Shown: positions 51,864-61,157, numbered from the stretch's first letter. The stretch: DNA of 64,000 nucleotides from Nocardioides kongjuensis (GCF_013409625.1 NZ_JACCBF010000001.1:4405001-4469000); one strand, 5' to 3'. The notes: generated from the letters alone by a model not told the origin. Numbers and translations: made by a program.

Positions 51864-53467
51864 GCCGGGACGTCATCACCACCGAGATCGTCCGCAATCT
51901 CTTCCAGTCAGCGGCAGAGGACATGCACGCCGCGCTGGTCCGCTCGGCGTACCAACCGCTGCTCTACGAGAATCAGGACGCGGCCGTCGCGCTGCTCGAC
52001 GTCAACGCGGATGTGCTGGGCCAGTCAAGCGGCCTTCCGCTCTTCCTCGGCAACCTCGATGAGGCGGTCAAGGAGACCCTGCGCCAGCGCGGCCGCGCAG
52101 CGAATAGCACCGACTGGCTCGCGCCGGGCGACGTGGTCTGCCTCAACGACCCTTACATCCAGGGCACCCACGTCAACGACATGACGCTATTCGCGCCGGT
52201 CCACATCGAGGGTGAGATTGTCGGATACGTCGCGGCACGGGGCGACGTCACCGACCTCGGCGGGCGCGATCCCGGCGGCGGCACGGAGACCACCGAGGTC
52301 TACCAGGAGGGCCTGCGCCTCGGCCCGGTCAAGATCGCCAACGCAGCCGGTCCGGTCGAGGATGTCCTCGACATCATCCGTCGTAACAGCCGCAGCCGTG
52401 AGCTCGTCGTCGGCGACCTCAACGCGATGATCGCGGCGTGCCGGATCGGACACCGACGGATGACCGAGATCATCACCAGGTTTGGGCTGAGCATGGTCGA
52501 GACCTGTCGTGACGAGATCTTCCGGCAGAGCATGCTTGCGGACCTCGAGACCGTCCGCCGGGTGCCCGACGGCATCTATGTCGGTGAGGGGCTGATGGAC
52601 AACGACGGCATCGAGCTCGACCAGCCGGTGCCCGTGCGGCTCCGCGTCGAAATCCGCGGTGACCGGATGATCGTGGACCTGACCGACAGCCCGGCCGCTA
52701 CGCGTGGACCGATCAACTGCGGACGCGCCCAGACCGTCGCCGCTGTACGGGTGGCCTACAAGCTGCTGTTCGCGCCGGAGCGGGCCTTCGACGGCGGCTG
52801 CTTCCGCAACCTCGACGTCCTCACCCGGCCCGGGACGGTGCATCACGCCGTCGAGCCGGCGGCCTGCGGGTGGTACTACTCGTCGCTCGGCATGCTCATC
52901 GACCTGTTCGTGAGCGCCTTCGCCGACGTGCTGCCCGAGCAGGTCACAGCCGCCCAGTTCGGCGACTCGATGATCTCCTACTTCGCCGGGCCCGGGCGTG
53001 ACGAGGGCGACCCGCCCTACCTCTGCGTCGAGGCACACGCCGGCGGTTGGGGGGCCTCGGCCGGATCAGACGGCGCGAGCGGCGTCATCAACGTCATCAA
53101 CGGCAGCTTCCGCAACACGCCTGTCGAGGCCATCGAGGCTCGCTACCCGCTCACCCTCCTGGAGTACGGCATCCGTCGGGGGTCGGGTGGCGCGGGCGAA
53201 CACCCCGGCGGCGACGGGATCGTCCGACGTTACCGGATCGATGAGCCGACCCGGCTCTACCTGTGGATGGACCGCTCCCGCACTCCTGGCTGGGGCCTTC
53301 GCGGGGGAGAGTCCGGCCTACCGCCGCGGGTCGAGATCGCTGGGAGCGTTCAGCGCGACGACCTGCTGAAGACGAACGGTCTCCAACTTGCGGCGGGGGA
53401 CACGGTGAGCATCCTGACGGGCGGTGGTGGTGGCTTCGGCGCGCCGGCACCTGCCGGGGCGTCATGA
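51860..53467 (+). CDS. hyuB: Hydantoinase/oxoprolinase subunit B
   Basis: A 535-residue protein from the GTG at 51860. Diagnostic segments: VITTEIVRNLFQSAAEDMHA, LVRSAYQPLLYENQDAAVAL, PGDVVCLNDPYIQGTHVNDM, GYVAARGDVTDLGGRDPGGG, QEGLRLGPVKIAN, ATRGPINCGRAQTVAAVRVA and GGDGIVRRYRI. The metal-linked D-P-Y-x-x-G-T-H motif is intact. It partners HyuA, with which it overlaps by 4 bases; its stop overlaps the transporter ATPase gene (ATGA). Full family length, no defects seen. Confidence 0.93.
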   Translation: MSRDVITTEIVRNLFQSAAEDMHAALVRSAYQPLLYENQDAAVALLDVNADVLGQSSGLPLFLGNLDEAVKETLRQRGRAANSTDWLAPGDVVCLNDPYIQGTHVNDMTLFAPVHIEGEIVGYVAARGDVTDLGGRDPGGGTETTEVYQEGLRLGPVKIANAAGPVEDVLDIIRRNSRSRELVVGDLNAMIAACRIGHRRMTEIITRFGLSMVETCRDEIFRQSMLADLETVRRVPDGIYVGEGLMDNDGIELDQPVPVRLRVEIRGDRMIVDLTDSPAATRGPINCGRAQTVAAVRVAYKLLFAPERAFDGGCFRNLDVLTRPGTVHHAVEPAACGWYYSSLGMLIDLFVSAFADVLPEQVTAAQFGDSMISYFAGPGRDEGDPPYLCVEAHAGGWGASAGSDGASGVINVINGSFRNTPVEAIEARYPLTLLEYGIRRGSGGAGEHPGGDGIVRRYRIDEPTRLYLWMDRSRTPGWGLRGGESGLPPRVEIAGSVQRDDLLKTNGLQLAAGDTVSILTGGGGGFGAPAPAGAS

Positions 53468-54981
53468 CTGGCGAGCCGCTGCTCCGGTTGGAGGGCGTGG
53501 CCAAGCACTTCGGCGGTGCCGTCGCGCTCCACGGCATTGACCTGACGATCGAACAGGGCGAGGTGCACTGTCTCGTAGGGGAGAATGGCGCGGGCAAGTC
53601 CACTCTGGGCAAGGTCATCGCCGGGGTGCACCGCCCCGACGCGGGCCAGCTGATCCTCCGGGGTGAGCCGGTTGACTTCCGCTCGCCGCGGGCGTCGATC
53701 GCCGCAGGTATCGCATTCATCGCGCAGGAGCTCGCGATTGTGCCCGATCGGTCCGTCATAGAGAACGTCTTCCTCGGCCAGGCCGGTCGAGCGCTCGACC
53801 TGGTCCCGCGGCGCCGTCTCCGCGCCAAGTACGACGCGTTGGCGGCCAAGGCGGGATTCGATGTCGACCCGGCCGCACCCGCCGGCTCTCTGCGTCTCGC
53901 TGACCAGCAGAAGGTGGAGATCCTGAGGTCTTTGGCCCGCGACGCCGACCTGATCATCATGGACGAGCCGACGGCGTCCTTAGCCGGAAGCGACGCTGAC
54001 CAGCTGCTGCGGATCATCGATGATCTGCGTTCTGAGGGGCGCACGGTCGTCTTCGTGACGCACTTCCTCGCGGACGCGCTGGCGGTCGCCGACCGGATCA
54101 CCGTACTCAAGGACGGCCGTTTGGTGCGCTCCTCGCCTGCGGACGGAGAGACGGCTGACGGCCTTGTCGAGTCGATGCTCGGCCGCAGCCTCGGCTCGAT
54201 GTTCCCAGACCGCCTCGATTCCCCGCCCGTTACCGCCGACCCCGCGCTCGAGGTCACGGGTCTGAGCCGCGACGGCGAGTTCCACGACGTCGACCTCAAG
54301 GTCCGTCGCGGCGAGGTCGTCGGCATCGCCGGCCTGGTCGGCGCCGGCCGCACCGAACTCGTCGAAACCCTAGTTGGCCTGCGTCGACCCCGTGCCGGAA
54401 ACGTGACGGTCGCGGGCCACAGCGGACCCTTCAGATCACCGCGCCATGCTCAGCAGGCCGGACTGGTCATGGTTCCCGAGAGCCGCAAGGACCACGGATT
54501 AGTGCTCGGGCGTACCGTCCGCGAGAACGTGACGCTGCCCCACCTGGCCAGCGTCAGCCGGTTGAGCTTCGTGTCGAAGGCCCGCCAAACCGACGTCCTG
54601 GGGGAATTGCTGCCGCAGGTCGGCCTCGACCCGGCCCGGATCGACTCGCTCGTCGGCGAGCTCTCCGGTGGCAACCAGCAGAAGGTGATGTTCGCACGGT
54701 GGCTTCTCGAGCGGCCGACTGCACTCATCGCTGACGAGCCGACCCGCGGTGTCGACGTCGGCGCCCGCGCCGGGCTCTATGAACTGCTCCGTTCGGTCGC
54801 GGACGAGGGCGCAGGCGTTCTGATCGTGTCCTCCGACAATGAGGAGCTGGTCGGTCTCGCGGACCGGGTCCTGGTGATGCGCACCGGCCGCGTCGTCGGC
54901 GAGCTCGTCGGCGACGAGATCGATGAGGACCACTTGCTGCAGCTGATGTTCGCCGAAGAAGCCCGAGAGGAATCCGCCTGA
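53464..54981 (+). CDS. Sugar-type (CUT2) ABC transporter ATPase, two domains
   Basis: A 505-residue protein with tandem nucleotide-binding domains, as in RbsA/MglA. Domain 1: Walker A GENGAGKSTLGKVIAG, signature-like SLRLADQQKVEILRSL, Walker B LIIMDEPTASLAG and switch VTHFLADALA. Domain 2: degenerate Walker A GLVGAGRTELVETLVG (Lys absent, as usual for this family), signature LSGGNQQKVMFARW and IADEPTRGVDVGARAGLYEL. It energises uptake by the permease and binding protein encoded next. CUT2 systems mostly carry pentoses or nucleoside-like ligands, so its link with HyuAB is informative. Confidence 0.93.
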   Translation: MTGEPLLRLEGVAKHFGGAVALHGIDLTIEQGEVHCLVGENGAGKSTLGKVIAGVHRPDAGQLILRGEPVDFRSPRASIAAGIAFIAQELAIVPDRSVIENVFLGQAGRALDLVPRRRLRAKYDALAAKAGFDVDPAAPAGSLRLADQQKVEILRSLARDADLIIMDEPTASLAGSDADQLLRIIDDLRSEGRTVVFVTHFLADALAVADRITVLKDGRLVRSSPADGETADGLVESMLGRSLGSMFPDRLDSPPVTADPALEVTGLSRDGEFHDVDLKVRRGEVVGIAGLVGAGRTELVETLVGLRRPRAGNVTVAGHSGPFRSPRHAQQAGLVMVPESRKDHGLVLGRTVRENVTLPHLASVSRLSFVSKARQTDVLGELLPQVGLDPARIDSLVGELSGGNQQKVMFARWLLERPTALIADEPTRGVDVGARAGLYELLRSVADEGAGVLIVSSDNEELVGLADRVLVMRTGRVVGELVGDEIDEDHLLQLMFAEEAREESA

Positions 54982-55940
54982 TGACCACGCCAACCCTGCC
55001 TGCGCCCCGCTCGCTTGCATTGGCCCGCGACTATGGCGTCGTGCTGAGCGCCGTCGGCCTGTTCATCGCACTGGCGATCGCCTCAGCCCCGTTCCGCACC
55101 GGCACCAACCAGCTCAACCTGCTCGATCAATGGTCGACGATCGGGATCATCGCCTGCGGCTCGACGATCTGCATCGTGGCGGGCGGCTTCGACCTTTCCG
55201 TGGACGCGATCTTTGCGCTGTCTGGTGTCCTGGCGGCGTGGCTCGCCGTGCACCTGGGCGACCCGACGCTCGCTCTGCTGGTCGGCATGCTGAGCGGACT
55301 GGTGCTCGGTGTCTTCAACGGACTCCTCGTGACCGTCGGTCGGATCAACCCGTTCGTCGCGACCATCGCCTCTTCCGTGGTGTTCCTCGGCATTGCCCAG
55401 CTCATCACACGCGGCTCGGTGCTGTCCGTTGCCGGCCAGGGATTCTCGCGCCTCGGCCTCCAGCGCTTCGGTGACCTGACTCTGCCAGCCGTGGTGTTCG
55501 TCGTGTTCGCCGTGCTGACCGCGGTCCTGCTCGCCCGCACCGTGGTCGGGCGCCGCCTGTACGCCGTTGGCGGCAACTACGAGGCCGCCCGCTACTCGGG
55601 CATCGCGGTCAACCGCGTGCAGGTCTTCGCGTATGCGGTCTCCGGTCTCTCCGCGAGTATCGCCGGCGTCCTCGCCGCGAGCCGCAACTCCTCGGCGTCG
55701 GCCGACATCCGGACCGACCTCGCCTTCCAGGCGATCACGGCCGTCGTCATCGGCGGCGTCAGCATCTACGGCGGTGCGGGCACAATCCCGCGCGCGCTCG
55801 TCGGGGTGTTGATCCTCGCCCTGATCGGCAACGGCTTCAACCTGCTGGCGGTCGATCCCGCCTACCAGCAGGTCCTTCTCGGCATCATCATCGTGCTGGC
55901 CGTCGCGGTCGACGCCTGGGCACGACGCACACAGAAGTAG
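54981..55940 (+). CDS. CUT2 ABC transporter permease (RbsC-like)
   Basis: A 319-residue protein with about 8-10 hydrophobic spans. Family marks: IGIIACGSTICIVAGGFDLS, VDAIFALSGVLAAWLAV, GLVLGVFNGLLVTVGRINPF and ATIASSVVFLGIAQLIT, then GRRLYAVGGNYEAARYSGIA, a permease loop that contacts the ATPase. The end AITAVVIGGVSIYGGAGTIP and LLGIIIVLAVAVDAWARR is typical. The start codon shares one base with the previous stop. Confidence 0.93.
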   Translation: MTTPTLPAPRSLALARDYGVVLSAVGLFIALAIASAPFRTGTNQLNLLDQWSTIGIIACGSTICIVAGGFDLSVDAIFALSGVLAAWLAVHLGDPTLALLVGMLSGLVLGVFNGLLVTVGRINPFVATIASSVVFLGIAQLITRGSVLSVAGQGFSRLGLQRFGDLTLPAVVFVVFAVLTAVLLARTVVGRRLYAVGGNYEAARYSGIAVNRVQVFAYAVSGLSASIAGVLAASRNSSASADIRTDLAFQAITAVVIGGVSIYGGAGTIPRALVGVLILALIGNGFNLLAVDPAYQQVLLGIIIVLAVAVDAWARRTQK

Positions 55941-55976
55941 CCCGTGCAGTTCCCCTTCCTGAGAGGTCCTCATCCC

Positions 55977-56990
55977 ATGATTCCCAAGTCCCGTGTCGCC
56001 CTGGCGTGCGCTCTGCTCAGCCTGGCCGCGCCACTCGCGGCCTGCGGCTCGGCCGCCGACACCGGCTCCGACGCTCCCGGCATCGCCGTCTTCCTGTCGA
56101 CGTCTGCGAACTCGTACGAACAGGCCCAGGCCGACGGGGTGAAGGCCGCTGCGAAGAAGCTCGGCGGCGGCAAGGTGCAGGTGTTCGACGGCGGTTTCGA
56201 TTCCACGAAACAGATCGGGCAGATCCAGGATGCCGTTACCTCCGGCCGGTTCAAGGCCTTCGTGATCGAGCCGATCGATGGCGCAGCGGTCGCGGCGCCC
56301 CTCAGCCGCGCCGCCGACCAGGACATCGCGGTTGTCTGCATCACCAGCGCCTGCGGTCCGGACACGACGAAGATCGACCTCCAGTTCCCCGGCCAGGCGG
56401 GAGTCGTCGGCAGCGACTATCAGAAGACTGCCGCGGCGATGGCCCAGCACGCGGTCGATGCTTGTGCCGACGTCGACCCATGCAAGGTCTTCTACCTCAA
56501 CGGCGACAGCACCTTCCCCAGCGACCGACTCGCCAAGGACGCCTTCGCCGCGGCGATGAAGGCTGCCCCTGCCAACGTCGACTACGTCGGGTCGCAGGAT
56601 GGCAAGTACGACACCGCAACCGGTCGCTCGGTCATGGAAAGTGAACTGCAGCGCAACGCCGACATCGCGGTGCTCGTCTCGCTGGCCGACCAGCAGACCC
56701 TGGGGGCCGCGCAGGCCATCGACGGCGCCGGACGTACCGGAAAGATCAAGATCATCTCCTTCGGTGGCAGCAAGCAGGCTGTGGAGAAGGTGGCTTCGGG
56801 GGAGTGGCTCGGGGCCCAGCTCACCATGCCGTTCAGCATCGGTCAGACCGGCGCGGAAATTGCGATCAAGACCGCCCAGGGAAAGGCGCCGGAGCACAAG
56901 GCGGTCGACGCCACCACGCTCGCGCCCGTCGAAGGCGGCCTGCTCACCGCGAATGACGCGTCGGGCTTCGAGGCGCAATGGACGTCGTGA
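55977..56990 (+). CDS. ABC transporter substrate-binding lipoprotein (RbsB-like)
   Basis: A 337-residue protein from the ATG at 55977 behind GAGAGG. Signal peptide VALACALLSLAAPLAAC with lipobox LAAC. The periplasmic-binding-protein type I fold follows: IAVFLSTSANSYEQAQADGV, KQIGQIQDAVTSGRFKAFVI, EPIDGAAVAAPLSRAADQDI, SDYQKTAAAMAQHAVDACAD, DYVGSQDGKYDTATGRSVME and IKIISFGGSKQAVEKVASGE. It delivers the operon's substrate to the permease. Cys pairs (ITSACG, DACADVDPC) could form a disulfide. The M24 gene starts inside its last codons. Confidence 0.93.
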   Translation: MIPKSRVALACALLSLAAPLAACGSAADTGSDAPGIAVFLSTSANSYEQAQADGVKAAAKKLGGGKVQVFDGGFDSTKQIGQIQDAVTSGRFKAFVIEPIDGAAVAAPLSRAADQDIAVVCITSACGPDTTKIDLQFPGQAGVVGSDYQKTAAAMAQHAVDACADVDPCKVFYLNGDSTFPSDRLAKDAFAAAMKAAPANVDYVGSQDGKYDTATGRSVMESELQRNADIAVLVSLADQQTLGAAQAIDGAGRTGKIKIISFGGSKQAVEKVASGEWLGAQLTMPFSIGQTGAEIAIKTAQGKAPEHKAVDATTLAPVEGGLLTANDASGFEAQWTS

Positions 56991-58069
56991 CGGCCCGTCA
57001 CGAACGGCTCCGCGACGCCCTCGGCAGCACCGGTGTCGACGCGGCCTTTGTCTCACCGGGCACCGACCTCCGCTACCTGCTCGGCGCGACGCACCCTCCT
57101 TTCGAGCGCCTGACCGGCTTGGTCGTCGGCGGCGGAGCGCCGGTCCTGGTCGTGCCGTTGATGGACGCCGACACCTGGCGCGAGTCGGTCCCGCAGCGGG
57201 ATCTCGAGATCGTGGCCTGGGCGGACGGCGAGGATCCGTACGCCGTCGTGGGGGAGCTGCTTGGTCGGGTGGCCCGCGTCGCGGTATCCGCCGACCTCGC
57301 CGCGCGTCACGTGATCGGGCTCCAGCGTGCGACCGGTGGAGGGACCGCCTTCGTCGCAGACGCCGCGGTGCAGGCGCTGCGACTCGTCAAGGACAAGGAA
57401 GAGATCGCGCAGCTGCGAGGCGCAGGCGCGGCGATCGACGCCGTGCACGCCGTCGTACCGGACCTGCTACGGCCAGGCCGCCGGGAGCTCGACGTCGCGA
57501 GCGACATCACCGAACTCATGACCGACCACGGCTTTTCACGGGCCGAGTTCATTGCTGTCGCCTCTGGGCCCAACGGCGCACACCCCCATCACAGTGCAGG
57601 ACCACGAGTGATGGAACGTGGCGACCTCGTTTTCGTCGACGTCAGTGGGCCTTGGTGCGGCGGCTACTTCGCCGACTCGACCCGGGCCTACTCGCTCGGC
57701 GAACCCGCAGCGGCCGCCGTGCACGCGACGGCCGCCGTCGTCGAGGCGATGGACGCTGCGGTCACGGCAGTTCGTCCGGGCGTCCGCGCCGAGGACGTCG
57801 ACCGTGCCGCCCGCCAGGTGCTGCGTGCACATGGACTGGCCGACCGGTTCCTACACCGGACGGGTCACGGCATCGGCCTCGACGTGCACGAGGCGCCCGA
57901 CATCGTGGCCGGCAACGAAAAGGTGCTGGTGCCGGGCATGGCGTTCAGCATCGAGCCCGGTGTCTATCTTCCGGGGAGATTTGGTGCACGCGTGGAGGAC
58001 ATCGTGGTCGTCACGGACGCAGGACGCGACGTGGCCAACAACCGACCCCGTGAGCTTCTTGTCCTGTGA
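56978..58069 (+). CDS. M24 family (Xaa-Pro peptidase/creatinase-like) metalloenzyme
   Basis: A 363-residue protein. The N-terminal creatinase-like domain spans ~1-125 and the pita-bread C-terminal domain ~130-363. All five metal ligands are present: Asp in LVFVDVSGPWCGGYF, Asp in FADSTRAYSLGEP, His in LHRTGHGIGLDVHEAPDIVA, Glu in AFSIEPGVYLPGRFG and Glu in ARVEDIVVVTDAG. This fits a dinuclear amidase/peptidase, or a creatinase-type C-N hydrolase acting on the product opened by HyuAB. It overlaps the binding-protein gene by 13 bases and ends the operon. No other downstream enzyme follows. Confidence 0.92.
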   Translation: MDVVTARHERLRDALGSTGVDAAFVSPGTDLRYLLGATHPPFERLTGLVVGGGAPVLVVPLMDADTWRESVPQRDLEIVAWADGEDPYAVVGELLGRVARVAVSADLAARHVIGLQRATGGGTAFVADAAVQALRLVKDKEEIAQLRGAGAAIDAVHAVVPDLLRPGRRELDVASDITELMTDHGFSRAEFIAVASGPNGAHPHHSAGPRVMERGDLVFVDVSGPWCGGYFADSTRAYSLGEPAAAAVHATAAVVEAMDAAVTAVRPGVRAEDVDRAARQVLRAHGLADRFLHRTGHGIGLDVHEAPDIVAGNEKVLVPGMAFSIEPGVYLPGRFGARVEDIVVVTDAGRDVANNRPRELLVL

Positions 58070-58164
58070 GGCCTAAAACCAGGAAGGACCTAGGCGTGCC
58101 GGGCCGGCCCCGACCGCACAGACGCCGCCGCTGCTGGGCGCGGGTCCGTTGCAAGAGAGAGGTC

Positions 58165-58205
58165 GGGTGGCGGCACCGGATGTGTACGGGGCCGGGCCGC
58201 CACCC
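58165..58205. repeat. Hairpin with GGGTGGCGGC stem
   Basis: GGGTGGCGGC (58165-58174) pairs perfectly with GCCGCCACCC (58196-58205) across a 21-base loop. It lies 96 bases after the M24 stop and has no T-run, so it may be a terminator or a repeat. The same 10-base stem recurs at 60900-60953, and with one mismatch at 61107-61157. The rest of 58070-58582 holds no gene. Confidence 0.65.
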
Positions 58206-58582
58206 GGTGCCGATTCGGCGACGCTCCCATGCTTGTCACTGAATCGGCGTTCTTGGAGGCGTATGTCGGCTCCCGTTTGCTAGATCGAGCCTGTCGCGCC
58301 TGTCACGTAGACGCAGTCGAGGAGCCGTCCCTTACGGCTGGCGGGATACTGGGTTCGCGAACATGCCGCCGCCCATAGCAGTTGGATGAGGTCCGAGCAT
58401 CACCGGCGCAACTGGGTCTCCCTCCGACCGAATCGCCGAATCGAGCCCGCGTGACCTCCGACATCGGCTTCATCCCCCGGGAAGCGCCGTGCCGGCGCTG
58501 AGCCGCGATGGGCGGACAAGAATCGAACCAGCTTGCCCAATCGATTCAGCGTTGGCTTTCCCGCGACGCCAACCAGGATTCG

Positions 58583-58861
58583 CTATCTTTCCTCGGCCTT
58601 CGCAGCAGGTCTGCTGGGTGAAGCGGGAGCCCGGAACTCGTCCTCCGACGCGAGGCCAAACAAGTCGACGAGAATATGGCACAGCGGCGGCTCGATGTCG
58701 TCCAAAGTCACGTCTAGCAGGTCTTCGACCCGCTCGACCTTCAACTCGATGCCGTACCTGGTCAGCAACGGAGGCAGGTAGCTCGCGTCCAAGAGACCGT
58801 GCGCGGACATGAGACGCCGCAGTGGCCACTTTGCTCGCGCCGTGTCGCTAGGTTCGTTCAT
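58583..58861 (-). CDS. Small XRE/Cro-like DNA-binding protein
   Basis: A 92-residue protein from the ATG at 58861, with GGAGAGG about a dozen bases upstream. WPLRRLMSAHGLLDASYLPP, LLTRYGIELKVERVEDLLDV and IEPPLCHILVDLFGLASEDE follow the five-helix layout of short actinobacterial Cro-like regulators, although the recognition helix is divergent (acidic). The tail is polar (PSRPAAKAEER). No target is evident; the flanking 58862-59355 holds no other gene. Confidence 0.55.
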   Translation of the reverse strand: MNEPSDTARAKWPLRRLMSAHGLLDASYLPPLLTRYGIELKVERVEDLLDVTLDDIEPPLCHILVDLFGLASEDEFRAPASPSRPAAKAEER

Positions 58862-59355
58862 CGTTTGGTGTCGCCTCTCCTCTACCGATTTCTCCTTAGG
58901 ACGCGCTGGGCTGCTGCACCCTTACTGCGGCGGGGGGACAGGCTGACATAGGGTCACCAGACCAGGCAGTTCGAGATCGGCCACAGCATTTTCCGTGTCC
59001 TCGCGTAAGAATGCAGGCTTGGCGGTCGTCTAGCTTGGTGAGCCGGTTGCCGAGCTTCAGGAAGCCGGCTCAAGCCCCCTCCGGGCACGGCGTCACCCTG
59101 GGCCTCCCCCCGGGGTGGCGCCACTCACGACCGCCACCTGAGCATTGAGTCCCGTACGCCGTGCAACGGTGAATGGCCCGTCGCGATGTTGACCGGCCGT
59201 GTCTGTCGCCGCATGGCTGCGGCCCGCATTCACCTCGCAAGCTCGGTCGGCGCATGTGCTACTGGATCTGGTCACGCGACTCTTTACTTCGCGTTCCGTA
59301 AGGAGCGGCCATGGCTGCGCGTCCATCCCCTGTTGTATGACAGAGGGGGAACATC

Positions 59356-60510
59356 ATGGGGAAGTATCGACTGCTGATTGCTGCGGTCATGTGCATCGTG
59401 TCGGCCGGTCTGGTGACCGCACCGTCGGCACGAGCTACCGACATCGCCGGACCGGCACTAAGTCGACCGGTGCTGAATCGGCAGGGCGTGGTGTTCAAGG
59501 GCCGCGCCAAGCCGCGCCAGGTGGTCAGGCTGCAGGCCCGCGGGCCGTCGTACTGGACCACGGTCGGCAAGGACCGCGCCTCCCGCAAGGGCGCCTTCCG
59601 GATCTCCGTCCCCTATCCCGACCAGCCGCGCACCTTCCGGGTCGTGGCCGGCGGCAAGGTCAGCGGGACCCGCAAGGTCGTCCCGGTCGCCACGTCCTCG
59701 CTCAAGCCGAAGCCGCCCGCGCCGAGCGACACCTGCGGGGTCCGGCCCGAGCGGGCCGAGGGCGGCTACTACGCCTGCACCTTCCGCGACGACTTCGACG
59801 GCACCGCGCTGGACCGCAGCAAGTGGATGGTCCAGGAGACCCGGATCAGCGGCATGTACGGCGGCAGCCAGGGCTGCTACGTCGACAACGACCGCACCGT
59901 CGGCGTCTCGTCCGGCCTGCTCCGGCTGACCTCGACGATCCTGCCCGAGCAGTTCCTGTGCCGGAGCCCGTACGGCTCGTGGATGACCAACGCCGAGGTG
60001 TCCACCGTCGCCACCCGGTCGATGTTCACCCAGGCCTACGGCCGCTTCGAGGCGCGGATCAAGATGCCCGCCGAGTCCGGGATCGCCGGCTCGCACTCGG
60101 CGTTCTGGCTCTACCCGCAGGACCAGGCCTACGGTCGCTGGCCGGCCTCGGGTGAGGTCGACATCGCGGAGTGGTTCTCGGGCCTGCCCGCCAACGTCTA
60201 CCCGTCGGTGCACTACGCCGGTGAGAACACCGCCCTGAGCTCCGGCTACTCGTGCCGGATGCCGACCTCGTCGACGGCCTTCCACGACTACGCGGTCGAG
60301 TGGACGCCGAGCGTCATGCGGTTCTACTACGACGGCACCCTGTGCTACTCCCACTCCTGGACGCCGACCGGGATGAGCGCACCGCAGCCGTTCGACAAGC
60401 CGTTCTACGTCGTCCTCACCCAGGTCTGGGGCCTGGGCTGGAACACCCGTGCCGCCGGCATGCCCGACACGTCCACGCTGCTCGTCGACTGGGTCAAGGC
60501 CTGGGAGTAG
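59356..60510 (+). CDS. Secreted GH16 family glucanase
   Basis: A 384-residue exported enzyme. Signal peptide: RLLIAAVMCIVSAGLVTAPS. A small beta domain (~30-120, VVFKGRAKPRQVVRLQARGP) is linked by a Pro/Lys stretch to the GH16 jelly roll (~135-384). GH16 marks: FRDDFDGTALDRSKWMV, SGLLRLTST, YGRFEARIKMP, AFWLYPQDQAYGRWPASG, the catalytic signature GEVDIAEW (nucleophile and acid/base Glu about 266 and 271), FHDYAVEWTPSVMRFYYDGT and a final LVDWVKAWE. Likely cleaves beta-1,3 or mixed-linkage glucans outside the cell. GGGGGAACATC precedes the ATG. It is a single gene. Its codon third positions are strongly C/G, cleaner than the accessory genes. Confidence 0.93.
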   Translation: MGKYRLLIAAVMCIVSAGLVTAPSARATDIAGPALSRPVLNRQGVVFKGRAKPRQVVRLQARGPSYWTTVGKDRASRKGAFRISVPYPDQPRTFRVVAGGKVSGTRKVVPVATSSLKPKPPAPSDTCGVRPERAEGGYYACTFRDDFDGTALDRSKWMVQETRISGMYGGSQGCYVDNDRTVGVSSGLLRLTSTILPEQFLCRSPYGSWMTNAEVSTVATRSMFTQAYGRFEARIKMPAESGIAGSHSAFWLYPQDQAYGRWPASGEVDIAEWFSGLPANVYPSVHYAGENTALSSGYSCRMPTSSTAFHDYAVEWTPSVMRFYYDGTLCYSHSWTPTGMSAPQPFDKPFYVVLTQVWGLGWNTRAAGMPDTSTLLVDWVKAWE

Positions 60511-60623
60511 TACAACTCACTCGGGCAGCGAGGCATCCCAGTCACGAACGCTGGATGAGGTTGCCAGGGACTCGTCAAGGCCAGATTGGGTTCGGCACCG
60601 GTACTGACTGAGCGGGTCAAACT

Positions 60624-60647
60624 GTCACCCGTTCGTGCAGCAGACCC
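60624..60647. repeat. Solo IS3-type end remnant
   Basis: GTCACC, then CGTGCAGCAGACCC after a 4-base variable stretch, matches the right terminal repeat of the IS3 element at 27451-27474 with 3 to 4 differences. No transposase is present here, so it may be the scar of a lost or fragmented IS copy. Confidence 0.5.
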
Positions 60648-60899
60648 GGACCCTTCAACCGAGAGACGGGTGCGCCGTGTGACTGCTTAGGCGCACTTGT
60701 CGCGCCGCGCCAGAGGTGCGTGCGGGTGAGCAGTCGGTGGGCGAGGGCTTCTGCGGCGCCTTTGCGTAAGGAGGTGCCCTCACTGGGCGTCAGATGTGCG
60801 AGGGGCGGGGAACCTGGGGGGTTCTGCACGGATGCGTCCCGCCCCTCAACCTCGAGACGCCGGACCGGTGGTTCCCCTGAACATCCAGCTGGTCCGGCA

Positions 60900-60953
60900 G
60901 GGTGGCGGCTCCTTGCCTGCGTGGGCATATCTCCTTTGGGGGGGCCGCCACCC
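60900..60953. repeat. Structured hairpin repeat, copy 1
   Basis: The outer stem GGGTGGCGGC/GCCGCCACCC is perfect, enclosing a small inner stem (GCCTGCGTGGGC). It shares flanks (GGCAG before, CCACCC after) and inner GCCT and GGCATA with the copy at 61107-61157. The remainder of 60511-61220 contains no gene I can support. Confidence 0.7.
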
Positions 60954-61106
60954 ACCCCGACAGAGGGGGTCGCCGACGTCGTAACTACGCACCGACATCC
61001 GGCGTCTTCTCGTTGAGGAGCAGGCGCGGAGGGGACCTTGGTCGGTCTGCTTCCTCGACGCCGGATCCTGAGACGGACACCAGGGTTCTCGTATCAGGTG
61101 CCGGCA

Positions 61107-61157
61107 GGGTGGCGGCTGCAAGCCTTGCGCAGGCATACACAGTTGCAGCTGCCACCC
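61107..61157. repeat. Structured hairpin repeat, copy 2
   Basis: GGGTGGCGGCTGCAA (61107-61121) pairs with TTGCAGCTGCCACCC (61143-61157) with one mismatch; the loop holds a second hairpin GCCT-TGCGC-AGGC. It lies 63 bases before the small acidic gene at 61221. Confidence 0.7.

Noticed and set aside
53151-54353. A 400-codon frame antisense to hyuB and the transporter ATPase
   Set aside because: Shadow of two clear genes; S/R/T/P-rich with no motif.
55083-57056. A 657-codon open frame antisense to the permease and binding-protein genes
   Set aside because: Both sense genes are unmistakable family members; the antisense product is low-complexity D/G/R sequence.
56599-58053. A 484-codon frame overlapping the binding-protein and M24 genes in another phase
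   Set aside because: Composition is R/S/P/A-rich and all M24 metal ligands lie in the other frame.
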